A stretch of 64,000 nucleotides of DNA from Lujinxingia vulgaris (GTDB lineage Bacteria > Myxococcota_A > Bradymonadia > Bradymonadales > Bradymonadaceae), in assembly GCF_007997015.1 (NCBI RefSeq), contig NZ_VOSM01000001.1, positions 62,001 to 126,000 of the forward strand. Direction: 5' to 3'. Within the stretch, counting starts at the first letter, position 1. The number at the start of each line of letters is the position of its first letter. Positions 33,398-42,078 of this stretch are shown piece by piece. The notes under the pieces are model-generated. The model had not been told where the DNA came from. It saw only the letters and a program-made list of their open reading frames with translations, and searched no databases. A program made the translations under genes and the position numbers.

Positions 33398-35053
33398 TCA
33401 GCGCTGCGTTATTGGGCGGGACGAGGTTCGCTCAAATCGAACTTCGGCCATGGAGGGCTCATCGGCCGAGAGCAGCTCAGTCAGGGCGAAGTCGCGCGGG
33501 CCCAGATCACCGTGGGTCGGAGCGCCGGCGCCGTCGAGGTGGACCAGGCGAACCTGCAGGCGCTCATTGCGGCGCAGGCTCTCGGCGCGCGCGAAGTAGC
33601 GGATGGCCGAGGCGACCACCGCCGGGGTGCCCGGCCCCAGGCCTACAGCGAGCAGGTTGAGGGGATCGTTGATGGTCATGGCCAGCAGGGCGTTGAACTC
33701 ATCGAGGGCGGGGCGAGTGGCGTCCCAGCGGAGCACATCGTCGGGACGGCGGGCGGGGAAGGGCTCGGCGACGATGGCGGCGATGGGGCCGTGGTCAGCG
33801 CGCAGAGCATCGAGAAAGTCCATGGTGGGGAAGAGGCGCTCCAGGTCGTAGTCGGCGCTGCGCAGGGCGACCCCGCGCTCGGCCATACGCCTGGCGAGCT
33901 GGGTGGAGACGCCGGGGCGGTTGAGCACGGCCACGGGTAGCTCATGGGCGATCGCCAGGCGTTCGACGGCCGTGGCGAGCACGGCACCGGGGCCGGGCAC
34001 GTAGATCAGGGGGGCGCCGGTATCGTCGAGCCAGGGGGCCGGGGTGGCGCGGTTGGCAAAAGGCTCCCAGCGCACCTCGCGGCGCCCCGCGGGGCCGAGC
34101 GCCACCGGGGAGCGCTCGCCGCCCTCGAAGAGCTCACTGGCGAGATGTTGAGCGATGGTGCGGGTATCAAGCCCCTCGGCGTTGAGATCGATGACCTTGA
34201 TGTTGGCCGCGCGGTGGCGGTGTCGCAGCGCGCGGGCCAGGCCTACGGTCGCGCCATAGGGGGCGACGACCGGATCGAAGGGCTCCAGGCCGAAGGCGCC
34301 GGCGGAGTCGAGCACGGCCACAAAGCCCGCGCCCGGCTGCATCAGCCGGGTGGTGAAACGCTCGGCGGTGATCAGGGCATCTTCGACCACGCTCATCGCA
34401 TCGTCGAGATGGGCCGGGGCGCGCAGGCTTCCCAGAAAGATGACGACGTCAGTGGGCCCGTTGAGCTCGGGGCGGCGGCCCTCGACGCGGGCGCGCACGC
34501 CGCGGGCGTTGAGCAGCTCGGCCAGAATGGGGGCCACGCCGAAGCCATCGTTGGTGATCAGGGCGCGCTGGCCGCGCTTGAGCGCGGGCAGCGCCTGGCC
34601 GGGGGCTTCGACTGGCGAGAGCGTCGGGGAGGTGATGTGGCGCGCCACCGACGTGCCCGCGGTTGGAGCGGGCGCCGTGGGCAAGGGCGGGATCGAGGTG
34701 CGGGCCGGGAGCTCGGCGTCGGAGAGCTCGCCGCTGGTGGGGCGTACTGCGACGCGCGGGGAATGCGCCGCCGGAGCGACGACTTCTGAGGAGGCCTCCT
34801 CTGCCGGAGGTTCGGGTTCGGCGCTCGCCACAGCGGTCTGCTGCGGAGCGTCGGGCGTTTGCGCGCTGGCGAACTGGCGGATGGTATCCACCAGCTCGGC
34901 GTGCGATTTGAGCACCTCGCTCAGCGCGCGCTGGCTGGCCGCGGCCGCCTCCAGGTAATCGGTGTGGGCCGCCTCCAGACGCTCTTGCGAACGCTCCAGA
35001 CGCTCAACGAGTCGGGGCCAGGGGAGCTGGTCTTTGGAACGGGGGTCACTCAT
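33398..35053 (-). CDS. Degenerate polyketide-synthase ketoreductase-like protein with coiled-coil N-terminus
   Basis: Residues about 8-70 are a charged helix (LVERLERSQERLEAAHTDY) and are followed by an Ala/Pro/Glu-rich linker. From about 160 the sequence resembles the two-part ketoreductase (KR) domain of PUFA/polyketide synthases: RALITNDGFGVAPILAELL, VVAPYGATVGLARALRHRHR then VIDLNAEGLD, and later PLIYVPGPGAVLATAVERLA. A normal NADPH loop (TGGxGxxG) and a YxxxN/K catalytic motif are not visible, so it is probably non-catalytic. It is a stand-alone gene, with no acyl-carrier protein or synthase nearby. ATG at 35053 used; SD weak. Confidence 0.5.
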   Translation of the reverse strand: MSDPRSKDQLPWPRLVERLERSQERLEAAHTDYLEAAAASQRALSEVLKSHAELVDTIRQFASAQTPDAPQQTAVASAEPEPPAEEASSEVVAPAAHSPRVAVRPTSGELSDAELPARTSIPPLPTAPAPTAGTSVARHITSPTLSPVEAPGQALPALKRGQRALITNDGFGVAPILAELLNARGVRARVEGRRPELNGPTDVVIFLGSLRAPAHLDDAMSVVEDALITAERFTTRLMQPGAGFVAVLDSAGAFGLEPFDPVVAPYGATVGLARALRHRHRAANIKVIDLNAEGLDTRTIAQHLASELFEGGERSPVALGPAGRREVRWEPFANRATPAPWLDDTGAPLIYVPGPGAVLATAVERLAIAHELPVAVLNRPGVSTQLARRMAERGVALRSADYDLERLFPTMDFLDALRADHGPIAAIVAEPFPARRPDDVLRWDATRPALDEFNALLAMTINDPLNLLAVGLGPGTPAVVASAIRYFARAESLRRNERLQVRLVHLDGAGAPTHGDLGPRDFALTELLSADEPSMAEVRFERTSSRPITQR

Positions 35054-35208
35054 AGGTCTCGTCGCTTGCGTTCGGTTCGTCGCTACGGTATGAACTCTCG
35101 GCTTTCCGGGCCGCAAAATCTTCGCGCACATGCGCTGCGTGGTCAGGCCCCGCAGACAAGTAAAGATCGAACGCGAAAAAATCCAACCTCTCTCGGTTTG
35201 AAACTATC

Positions 35209-35685
35209 ATGCAAACCTTATTGCTCGTCATCCACGTTATTGTCAGCTTCGTTATTGTCGTCACGATCTTGCTCCAGTCGGGCAAGGGCGGCGGCATGGG
35301 TTCCGGTTTTGGAGGTGCCGCGGCGGTCGGCCAGCAGATCTTCGGCGGGCGAGGCGCGGCGACCTTTCTGGGCAAGCTAACCGTGGCGCTGGGCGCGACC
35401 TTCTTTGTGACGAGTATGGCGCTGGCCTGGTACTCCAGCCGTCCGCAGTCGGCGCTGGACCTGAGCCAGACCGCCGGTGAGACGCCGCAGTCGCAGGTCG
35501 AGCAGATCATCGAAGAAGGCGGCAGCGGTTCGGCGCCGGCTCCTGCTCCGGCCAATGAGGCTCCGGTGGAGCTCAACGTGGAGTCGCCCGAAGAGGCGGC
35601 CCCGGCTCCGGCCGAAGAGGCTCCCGCCGAGGAAGCTCCGGCCCCGGCCGAGATCGCGCCGACCCCGGCAGAAGAAGCTCCGTAA
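35209..35685 (+). CDS. secG: Preprotein translocase subunit SecG
   Basis: SecG helps the SecYEG channel export proteins. The first 75 residues are canonical: a hydrophobic helix, the motif TILLQSGKGGGMGSGFGGAAAVGQQIFGGRG, broken here as LLQSGKGGGMG, and a second membrane helix (LTVALGATFFVTSMALAW). The protein then has an unusual Pro/Ala/Glu-rich extension of about 75 residues (EEAPAEEAP repeats), about doubling the normal length. ATG 35209; a possible promoter TTGCGT-17-TATGAA lies at 35066-35094. No SD is evident. Confidence 0.93.
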   Translation: MQTLLLVIHVIVSFVIVVTILLQSGKGGGMGSGFGGAAAVGQQIFGGRGAATFLGKLTVALGATFFVTSMALAWYSSRPQSALDLSQTAGETPQSQVEQIIEEGGSGSAPAPAPANEAPVELNVESPEEAAPAPAEEAPAEEAPAPAEIAPTPAEEAP

Positions 35686-35826
35686 GCATCAGGCGATCGC
35701 GATCGCCATGAGGCATCGACTCGAGGCCACAGCCGACGACGCGAACGCGCCGCTGCGGCTGTGGCCTCGATGTGTTTTGGCGCTTAGCTTTTTGCGCCCG
35801 ACTCCACCCGACCTGTGAGGAAACCT

Positions 35827-36666
35827 GTGAAGCGTCCCGAACTTCTCAACGCGATTGATGCTCATTTTGAACGCCCGGCCGATGCGCTCGGCCAGGAGGC
35901 CCGTGCCGACTTTGAGGCCTTTCTCAAACTTCTCGAAGAGGGCAGCGTGCGCGCGGCCTACCCGTCGGAGGCGGGCTGGGTGGTGGAGCCTTCGGTGAAG
36001 CGCGGCATTCTGCTGGGGTTTCGGCTGGGGCAGAATGTGGAGATGGGCGGGACCGATCTTCAGTTCAGCGATAAAGACACCTATCCGGCCCAACACCTGC
36101 CGGTGGTGGAGCGGGGCATTCGCGTGGTGCCGGGCGGAAGTTCGGTGCGGCGGGGAGCCTATATTGGCGAGCGCGTCACGATGATGCCGCCGGCCTTTGT
36201 GAACGTGGGGGCCTATGTGGGGGCGCAGTCGATGGTGGACAGCCACGCGCTGGTGGGGAGCTGCGCGCAGATTGGCCAGCGGGTGCACCTCTCGGCCGGC
36301 GCGCAGGTAGGCGGGGTGCTCGAGCCCATCGGTCAGACGCCGGTGATCATCGAAGACGACGCGCTGATCGGTGGCAACACCGGCCTCTATGAGGGGGTGC
36401 AGGTGGGCAAGGGGGCTGTGATCGGGGCGGGATGCGTGATCACAGCGAGCACGCCGGTCTTTGACCTTGTGCGCGAGGAGGTCTACCGGGCCACGGCCGA
36501 TGCGCCCCTGAAGATCCCGGCCGGCGCGGTGGTGATCCCGGGCAGCCGCCCGGCGCGTGGCGAGTTTGCGAAGACGCACGGACTGCATATGGCCACACTG
36601 TTGATCATCAAGTACCGCGACGATCGCACCGACGCGAGTGTTGCGCTTGAGGAGCTCTTGCGATGA
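35827..36666 (+). CDS. dapD: 2,3,4,5-tetrahydropyridine-2,6-dicarboxylate N-succinyltransferase
   Basis: Lysine/peptidoglycan precursor pathway enzyme: adds a succinyl group to tetrahydrodipicolinate. After an alpha-helical N-terminal domain, the hexapeptide left-handed beta-helix is clear (GAYIGERVTMMPPAFVNVGAYVG, SMVDSHALVGSCAQIG, ALIGGNTGLYEGVQVG). The GTG at 35827 has AGGAA 7 bases upstream, better than the GTG at 35815. It overlaps the next gene by four bases (ATGA), so the two are coupled. Confidence 0.93.
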   Translation: MKRPELLNAIDAHFERPADALGQEARADFEAFLKLLEEGSVRAAYPSEAGWVVEPSVKRGILLGFRLGQNVEMGGTDLQFSDKDTYPAQHLPVVERGIRVVPGGSSVRRGAYIGERVTMMPPAFVNVGAYVGAQSMVDSHALVGSCAQIGQRVHLSAGAQVGGVLEPIGQTPVIIEDDALIGGNTGLYEGVQVGKGAVIGAGCVITASTPVFDLVREEVYRATADAPLKIPAGAVVIPGSRPARGEFAKTHGLHMATLLIIKYRDDRTDASVALEELLR

Positions 36667-37838
36667 GCGAGCGCCGGCCGCTGAGTCCTTCGGCGCGGGC
36701 GGGGGCGATTGAGCCCACGCTGATCCGCGCGCTGCGCGCCGGGATGGGGCCGGAGACGATCGACTTCGGGCTGGGGCAGACCGATCTTTCGGTGAGCGAG
36801 GCGGCCGCGCGCGGAGCTTCGGCTGCGCTGACGCAGGGCGCGCGCGCGCCCTATACGCCCAACGCCGGGTTGAGCGAGGCGCGCGCGGCGGTGGCCGCGC
36901 ATGTGGGCTGTGCGCCGGCCGAGGTGATGCTCACCTGCGGGGTGCAGGAGGCCCTGGCGGTGAGCCTTCTGGGGCTTGTGGAGCCGGGCGACGAGGTGCT
37001 GGTGCCGGACCCCGGGTTTCCGGCCTACGCCAATCTTGTGCGCGCCTGCGGCGCGACCCCTGTGGCCTACCCGCTGAGCCCTCCTGCGGCATCTGGAGAG
37101 CCCTGGGCCCTTGATCTGGAGGCGATCGCCGAGCGCATCGGACCCTCAAGCCGGCTCATCCTCCTTAACAACCCCTCCAACCCTACCGGGACGCTGCACT
37201 CCGCCGACGAGTTGCGCGGGCTGGCCGAGCTCATTGTGCGCCACGACCTGGCGTGGCTCGAAGACGCCATCTACGAAGACTACCACTGGTCGGGAGTGTT
37301 CGAGACGCTCGGCTCGTTGGAGTCGATGCAGGCCCGCGGTGTGCGCGTGAGCGGTCTCTCCAAAAGCCATCACCTGATGGGGTGGCGGATAGGCTGGATG
37401 GTCGCTCCGGCGGATCTCATCGTCGCGCTCACGCCTCTGCACCAGCATCTGGTGACGTGTGCGCCACTGCCCGCGCAGCTGGCGCTGATCGAGGCCCTCA
37501 AAACCCATGATGAGGCGATGGCGCAGGCCCGCGCGGTCTTTGCCGAGCGTCGCGAGACGGTGCAGCGCCTCCTGGGCCCGGTCGAGGGGCTGGGGCTGAG
37601 CGCGATGCAGGGCGCGTTTTACGCCTTTGTGAATGTGCGCCCCTGGCTGTCGTGTTTTGGGAGCACGCGGGAGCTGGCCGAGGCGCTGCTCAGGGAGCAG
37701 GATGTGCTGGTGATCCCGGGTGAGGGTTTTGGTCAGGGCGGCGCGGGCTTTTTACGCATCGCCTACACCTGTGGCGAGCCTCAGCTCAGCGAGGGGCTGA
37801 CTCGTCTGGTGAGGTTTTTAGAGACGCATCGGTCCTGA
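36663..37838 (+). CDS. PLP-dependent class I/II aminotransferase, probable succinyl-DAP aminotransferase
   Basis: Fold-type I aminotransferase. Visible motifs: YTPNAGLSEARAAVA, PDPGFPAYANLV, NNPSNPTGTL (substrate/cofactor region), DAIYEDYHW and the PLP lysine in GLSKSHHLMGWRIGW. The 4-base overlap with dapD supports the next step of the succinylase lysine pathway (DapC function), but many related aminotransferases look alike, so the assignment rests on context. Confidence 0.8.
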   Translation: MSERRPLSPSARAGAIEPTLIRALRAGMGPETIDFGLGQTDLSVSEAAARGASAALTQGARAPYTPNAGLSEARAAVAAHVGCAPAEVMLTCGVQEALAVSLLGLVEPGDEVLVPDPGFPAYANLVRACGATPVAYPLSPPAASGEPWALDLEAIAERIGPSSRLILLNNPSNPTGTLHSADELRGLAELIVRHDLAWLEDAIYEDYHWSGVFETLGSLESMQARGVRVSGLSKSHHLMGWRIGWMVAPADLIVALTPLHQHLVTCAPLPAQLALIEALKTHDEAMAQARAVFAERRETVQRLLGPVEGLGLSAMQGAFYAFVNVRPWLSCFGSTRELAEALLREQDVLVIPGEGFGQGGAGFLRIAYTCGEPQLSEGLTRLVRFLETHRS

Positions 37839-37892
37839 GCGGCGCACGTTGCCCCGGGCCATGAACATAGCGAGCAATCAGGAGCAGAGACC

Positions 37893-38933
37893 ATGAGTGA
37901 AGAGACGCCACAGCCGAGCATCGACACCACCGAAGGGGCACGCGCCACGTTGTGGGAGGAGCGTTTTGAGGCGCAGATCAACACCTTCTTTGATGAGGCC
38001 ATCGCCCGGGTGCCGGGCTTTGTCGATCGCAACCTCAAGAGTTTTCGGCGAGTGATGGGGCGCAGCCTGGGGCCACGCACGGGCATGGCTGATCTCTTCA
38101 TCTCGGCGCGCAACATGGTCGCCGGAGTCTCGAAGACGGTCGGTGGGCCGGACTTCTCGACGTCGACCTTTACCGACGATCAGCTCAGCGAGGCGTTTGA
38201 GCGTGAGGTCGTCAGCTCGGCGGAGCTGGAGAGCCTGCTGGGGCGTCTCTTCTCGGAGTTTGAAGAGGAGCAGTGGCGGCGTTTTCGCAAGGGGCATGGC
38301 GAGGGTAAGGCCAGCGCCGAAGAGATCCAGGAGCTGCGCGGGCGTCTCGGTGAGATGATGGAGCATGAGATCGCCCACGACCCGCTGCTGGCGCAGGCGA
38401 TTCGCTCCGGCGTGCGCCTGGGACTTCCGGCGACGCTGGGATATGTGCTCTTCGGCCGCACGACCTTTTTGATGGGCGTCGGCGAGGTGGGCGAAGGCTA
38501 CTCGGGTCACCTCGATGTGTACCGGCGCGCGCTGGGTAAGCTCGGCGGCATGGAACTCCCGGGCTGGATGGGTGCGGTGGGTGTGGCCGGCGGCCTGATG
38601 GGCACGCTCGCCATTGGCGGGCTTGTGGAGTACGCCATCAATAGCGTGCGCGACATCAAGGGCTACTACATCCGCCAGATCAACGCGGCGCGCTACGTGT
38701 TGCTCTACGGCGAAGATCCGGAGCAGCCTGAAGGCCAGGGCCTTCTGCATGTGGTGCGCGGGCTGGAGCGTCAGTTTGAGCGTCTGCCTCAGCTCACCCA
38801 CGAGATGCTCGATCGCGCCGAAAAGACCGTCGCGGCGCTGACTTCCGGGGGCGCTCCCGAGGCGATGGTGGGCTCAGACGGGGCGGCCTCCGCGCTGCCC
38901 CCGGCCGGCGAATCGGGGCAGGAGCCGGGTTGA
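37893..38933 (+). CDS. Hypothetical protein with one membrane helix
   Basis: 346 residues. The N-terminal two-thirds is amphipathic helical (FEAQINTFFDEAIARVPGFVDRN), a single hydrophobic segment lies near residues 222-245 (GAVGVAGGLMGTLAIGGLVEYAI), and the C-terminus has a helix and a Gly/Pro tail. Not recognised; it may be a membrane-associated scaffold. ATG with GGAG 8 bases upstream. Confidence 0.55.
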   Translation: MSEETPQPSIDTTEGARATLWEERFEAQINTFFDEAIARVPGFVDRNLKSFRRVMGRSLGPRTGMADLFISARNMVAGVSKTVGGPDFSTSTFTDDQLSEAFEREVVSSAELESLLGRLFSEFEEEQWRRFRKGHGEGKASAEEIQELRGRLGEMMEHEIAHDPLLAQAIRSGVRLGLPATLGYVLFGRTTFLMGVGEVGEGYSGHLDVYRRALGKLGGMELPGWMGAVGVAGGLMGTLAIGGLVEYAINSVRDIKGYYIRQINAARYVLLYGEDPEQPEGQGLLHVVRGLERQFERLPQLTHEMLDRAEKTVAALTSGGAPEAMVGSDGAASALPPAGESGQEPG

Positions 38934-38955
38934 TGAAAAATGTCGCTCAAGCGGC

Positions 38956-38984
38956 TTGACGCCTCTGTGGGATTGGGTTAGTTA
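38956..38984 (+). promoter_or_regulatory. Probable promoter for tRNA-Ala
   Basis: TTGACG (38956-38961), a 17-base spacer, then TAGTTA (38979-38984), which ends 10 bases before the tRNA gene. It shares the TTGACG form with the recA and tRNA-Phe promoters. Confidence 0.5.
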
Positions 38985-38994
38985 ACCCTCCAGC

Positions 38995-39067
38995 GGGGCC
39001 GTAGCTCAGCTGGGAGAGCGCTAGAATCGCACTCTAGAGGTCGTGGGTTCGATCCCCATCGGCTCCA
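38995..39067 (+). tRNA. tRNA-Ala, anticodon CGC
   Basis: The 73-base gene folds as a full cloverleaf: 7-bp acceptor GGGGCCG / CGGCTCC with the alanine identity pair G3-U70, D stem GCTC/GAGC, anticodon stem CTAGA / TCTAG with loop ATCGCAC giving CGC, and T arm GTGGG / CCCAT with loop TTCGATC. CCA is not encoded. It reads GCG codons. Confidence 0.96.
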
Positions 39068-39077
39068 CTCGCTAAAG

Positions 39078-39113
39078 ACCCGCGTCACTTCAAGGTGACG
39101 CGGGTTTTTTTTT
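39078..39113 (+). terminator. Terminator after tRNA-Ala
   Basis: An 11-bp stem (ACCCGCGTCAC / GTGACGCGGGT) with a 6-base loop is followed by nine T residues. Confidence 0.9.
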
Positions 39114-39223
39114 ATGTTTTTTGGCCGGGGCTAAAACGGCACATCGTCTCGCAGAGCTCGCAGCAGGTCTCACCTGGCTCAATGTTGGAGTGCGTGTCGG
39201 GGATCTGGCCGGGGAGACGGTAA

Positions 39224-39796
39224 TCATTCGGTGGGCTCGGGTTTTGCGATGCGCTGCGGCGCGGGCTGATCCGCGCCGCGGACGCCCTCAAGAAGCCAGG
39301 GGTCGAGGGTGGCGTCGGGCTGCGAGCTGGCGATCACCGAGACATCGCCGGTGGTCTCCAGCACCACCGCTTTGACCTGCGCCAGATCCAGGACACCGGC
39401 GGAGCGTAACTTCGAGCGCAGATCGTCGAGGGTGAGCAGTGAGGTGCGCATGTTCTCGTGGAGCACCTCCCCGTTGTGGACCAGGATGATGGGCTCGTTG
39501 TCGATCAGTGGCGAGAGGTTAAAGCGGCGGCGAAGCCCGGCGGTCAGCGTCTGCAGCACGAAGATGCTGGCCATGCCGACGAGCGCCTGCATCACCGGCG
39601 GATCTTTGGTGACCAGTGAGCTGCTGATGAGCGAGCCGATGGCCACGGTCAGCGCGAAGTCGAAGGCCGAGAGCTTTGAAAAGCTGCGCAACCCCCCCCA
39701 GCGTGTAAAGATGATCACGGCGATAAAGAGCGCGGTCGCCGAGATCGGTACCATGGCGATGTCGGAGAGCGGCGCGACGATCCAGTCGACTTGCAT
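39224..39796 (-). CDS. DUF421/YetF-family membrane protein
   Basis: Three hydrophobic helices in the first 100 residues (VPISATALFIAVIIF, FDFALTVAIGSLI, MQALVGMASIFVLQTL) are followed by a C-terminal soluble domain with ENMRTSLLTLDDLRSKLR, which is characteristic of the DUF421 family. The physiological role of this family is not settled. It lies alone on the minus strand between tRNA-Ala and the pseudouridine synthase gene; the 212-base gap to the latter shows nothing else. Confidence 0.85.
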   Translation of the reverse strand: MQVDWIVAPLSDIAMVPISATALFIAVIIFTRWGGLRSFSKLSAFDFALTVAIGSLISSSLVTKDPPVMQALVGMASIFVLQTLTAGLRRRFNLSPLIDNEPIILVHNGEVLHENMRTSLLTLDDLRSKLRSAGVLDLAQVKAVVLETTGDVSVIASSQPDATLDPWLLEGVRGADQPAPQRIAKPEPTE

Positions 39797-40008
39797 GTCC
39801 TGCCCCCTGCGGTGGTCGGTGGGATGATGAGTTGGGTTGAGGCTGACGCTGTGCGAACTTCACGCCCCTGAGCGGGCGCGTGTGTGCCCGGTCGGGACGA
39901 AGGTGTCAGGGTCGTGTAGAGAGCTTAAGGGCGCGCTGTGGTAGTCAACATCGAGGAGGTTGATGACGGCTGCCATCGAGAGAGTTACGGAGCTGAAACG
40001 AGGTCGCT

Positions 40009-40986
40009 TTGAGTGACGACAGCTATGCGGTCGACCCGGAGGCCGCCAATATTCGCGAGCGGCGATTTGAGGTGGACTCGAACTTCGAGGGGTGGCGGCT
40101 GGACCAGTTTCTGGCCAACCGCATCCCGCGCATCTCGCGCTCGTTTGCGAGCAAAATTATTCGGGACGGGGACCTGACGATCATGCCGCCCAGGCGTGCC
40201 AAAGCGTCGATGCGGCTGCTGCTGGGCGATGTGGTGGTCCTGCGTGAGCATCTGGAGCCGGAGGAGGTTCAGGATGAGGAGGCTGGCATCCTCTATGAGG
40301 ACGAGGTGATGCTCGTGCTCAATAAGCCGGCCGGGATGCTCGTGCATGAGAGCGCCAGCGTGCGCCTGAACACGATGACGCATTACCTGCAGCGCCAGGG
40401 GTATGTGGACGCCGAGCCGGTGCACAGGCTGGACCGGGAGACGAGCGGGGCGCTGGTGTGCGCGCGGGAGCATCGGTGGGTGGCGCCGCTGCGTGGCGTG
40501 TTTGCCACGGATCATCCCGAGAAGATCTATCGAGTGCTCGTCGAAGATCCGCGCGGGATGTGGACGCCGGGGCGAGTGCAGACGCTTGATACGCCGCTGG
40601 GGCCCTGCCCGTTGAGCCGGCTGTCCATCAAGGTGGGGGAGGGGGATCTGCGGGCGGTGACGCATGTGCGCGCGCTAAGCCGGCATGTGTATCGAGGTTA
40701 CGCACTCAGCGACCTTGAGGTGCGTATTGAGACGGGACGCCAGCATCAGATTCGCGCGCATCTGGCGATGGACGGCACCCCGGTGGCCGGTGACAAACTC
40801 TACAGCCGCGATGACGCCTTCTTTATGGCGATCTGCGATGCGCCCGATGATGTCTCGTTGTTGGCGCAGCTTCCCTTTGAGCGGCAGGCGTTGCACGCCT
40901 GGAAGATCGCACTCAAGAACCCGAAAACCGGCGCGCTCCTGAAGGTGGAGGCGCCGGTTCCGAAGATGTGGTTCGAGGTGGCGTAA
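40009..40986 (+). CDS. RluA-family RNA pseudouridine synthase with S4 domain
   Basis: Converts uridine to pseudouridine in rRNA or tRNA. An S4-like RNA-binding domain lies at about residues 20-85 and the catalytic domain follows; the signature HRLDRETSG has catalytic Asp142. The KPAGMLVHES stretch and the end of the barrel RQHQIRAHLA also match. TTG start with GAGG about 7 bases upstream. Which uridine is modified cannot be read from sequence; RluC/RluD-type large-subunit synthases are the closest general class. Confidence 0.92.
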   Translation: MSDDSYAVDPEAANIRERRFEVDSNFEGWRLDQFLANRIPRISRSFASKIIRDGDLTIMPPRRAKASMRLLLGDVVVLREHLEPEEVQDEEAGILYEDEVMLVLNKPAGMLVHESASVRLNTMTHYLQRQGYVDAEPVHRLDRETSGALVCAREHRWVAPLRGVFATDHPEKIYRVLVEDPRGMWTPGRVQTLDTPLGPCPLSRLSIKVGEGDLRAVTHVRALSRHVYRGYALSDLEVRIETGRQHQIRAHLAMDGTPVAGDKLYSRDDAFFMAICDAPDDVSLLAQLPFERQALHAWKIALKNPKTGALLKVEAPVPKMWFEVA

Positions 40987-41003
40987 GTCGCCTGGGGCCG
41001 AAC

Positions 41004-42047
41004 TTAAAGAGGTCGGGGGCCCTCTTCGATGGAGACGACGGTCGTGCCGCCGGTCTCATCGTGCTGCACAATCAGCGAGACGTGGTGGCCGTCGCGCTCG
41101 AAGTTGAGCAGTTCCCCGCTCATCGAAGCGAGTTGGGGGACATGTCGGGCGTACTCGTCGAGAAGTTCCGTGGACTTGGAGAGCTTCCACCCACGGTTGA
41201 CCATCGCGGAGCGATAGAACCGCTCCACCGAGGTCGGCGCGCCGTTGGTTCTGTAGAGGTTGACGACGTAGGGCTCGCCGGGGTCATTGCCGGCGAGACG
41301 GCTGACGCGCTCACAACCGGCACAGGCAGGCACACTCAGGTCGGGGCGAGCACCGGGAGCGTCGGGATCGCGAATCAGGCGAGGGTCAAAGCCGTCAGCA
41401 GCCCAGGATGCGGTGACCGTAGAGCCGCCCGTGTCGAGGTTACGGCGCGCTTCGATCATGCGGTAGGAACGCATGTTGTCTTCGATGTCGAGGCCGCCTT
41501 TGGGGGAGAGGGGCCAGGTGTCGATCATATCGACGACATCATCGGATTCAGAGCGAGGGACGATCGAGCCCATGGTCACCATCTCGTCGGAGACATGAAG
41601 CGGAACAACCTCGCCGTTGAGCATGGCGTGGTTCTGCTCGGCATAGTCCGACTCTTGCAGCGCGTCGACGTAGGTGTTGGGGTTGCTATCCATATCCAGC
41701 CGCATCAGCGGTTCGGTGTAGACTTTGGAGTTGACGCCGACGGCGTGGAAGCGCTCCTGGTAGTACTCTAGGAGCTCGGTGGGGCTGAGCTCGGAGTCGC
41801 CCGCGGCAAAGAAAACTTCGTTGCCGTTGTAGTCGTAGGAGCGAGGCTTAAGCCCGGACTCGGCGATGACGCGCTCGAAGTTACGCTGTTCAGCTCTGGG
41901 ACCGCTCAAAAAGTCGGTGAGGTCGGCCTCGGCCTCTTTCACCTCGCCGGGGGAGGATGAGACGAGCACCGTGGCGCCGATGGCCGCGATCGCCGCTCCG
42001 CTGACTCCGAGTTTAAGCAGCACGCGTAGTGTGGATGGGATCTTCAT
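41004..42047 (-). CDS. Membrane-anchored protein at the end of the TadE/G-like cluster
   Basis: One N-terminal hydrophobic segment (about residues 9-32) then a soluble domain with two related halves (YYQERFHAVGVNSKVY, and VERFYRSAMVNRGWK near residue 290). A CPACAGC-like CxxC pair is present in VPACAGCERVS. The longer ORF to 42299 overlaps the next gene; the ATG at 42047 has GAGGAG. Being at the 3' end of a TadE/TadG-like operon suggests a role in pilus assembly, but no homologue was recognised. Confidence 0.6.
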   Translation of the reverse strand: MKIPSTLRVLLKLGVSGAAIAAIGATVLVSSSPGEVKEAEADLTDFLSGPRAEQRNFERVIAESGLKPRSYDYNGNEVFFAAGDSELSPTELLEYYQERFHAVGVNSKVYTEPLMRLDMDSNPNTYVDALQESDYAEQNHAMLNGEVVPLHVSDEMVTMGSIVPRSESDDVVDMIDTWPLSPKGGLDIEDNMRSYRMIEARRNLDTGGSTVTASWAADGFDPRLIRDPDAPGARPDLSVPACAGCERVSRLAGNDPGEPYVVNLYRTNGAPTSVERFYRSAMVNRGWKLSKSTELLDEYARHVPQLASMSGELLNFERDGHHVSLIVQHDETGGTTVVSIEEGPRPL

Positions 42048-42078
42048 AGGTTGCTCCTCAAGAGAGGTCATCGCGCGT

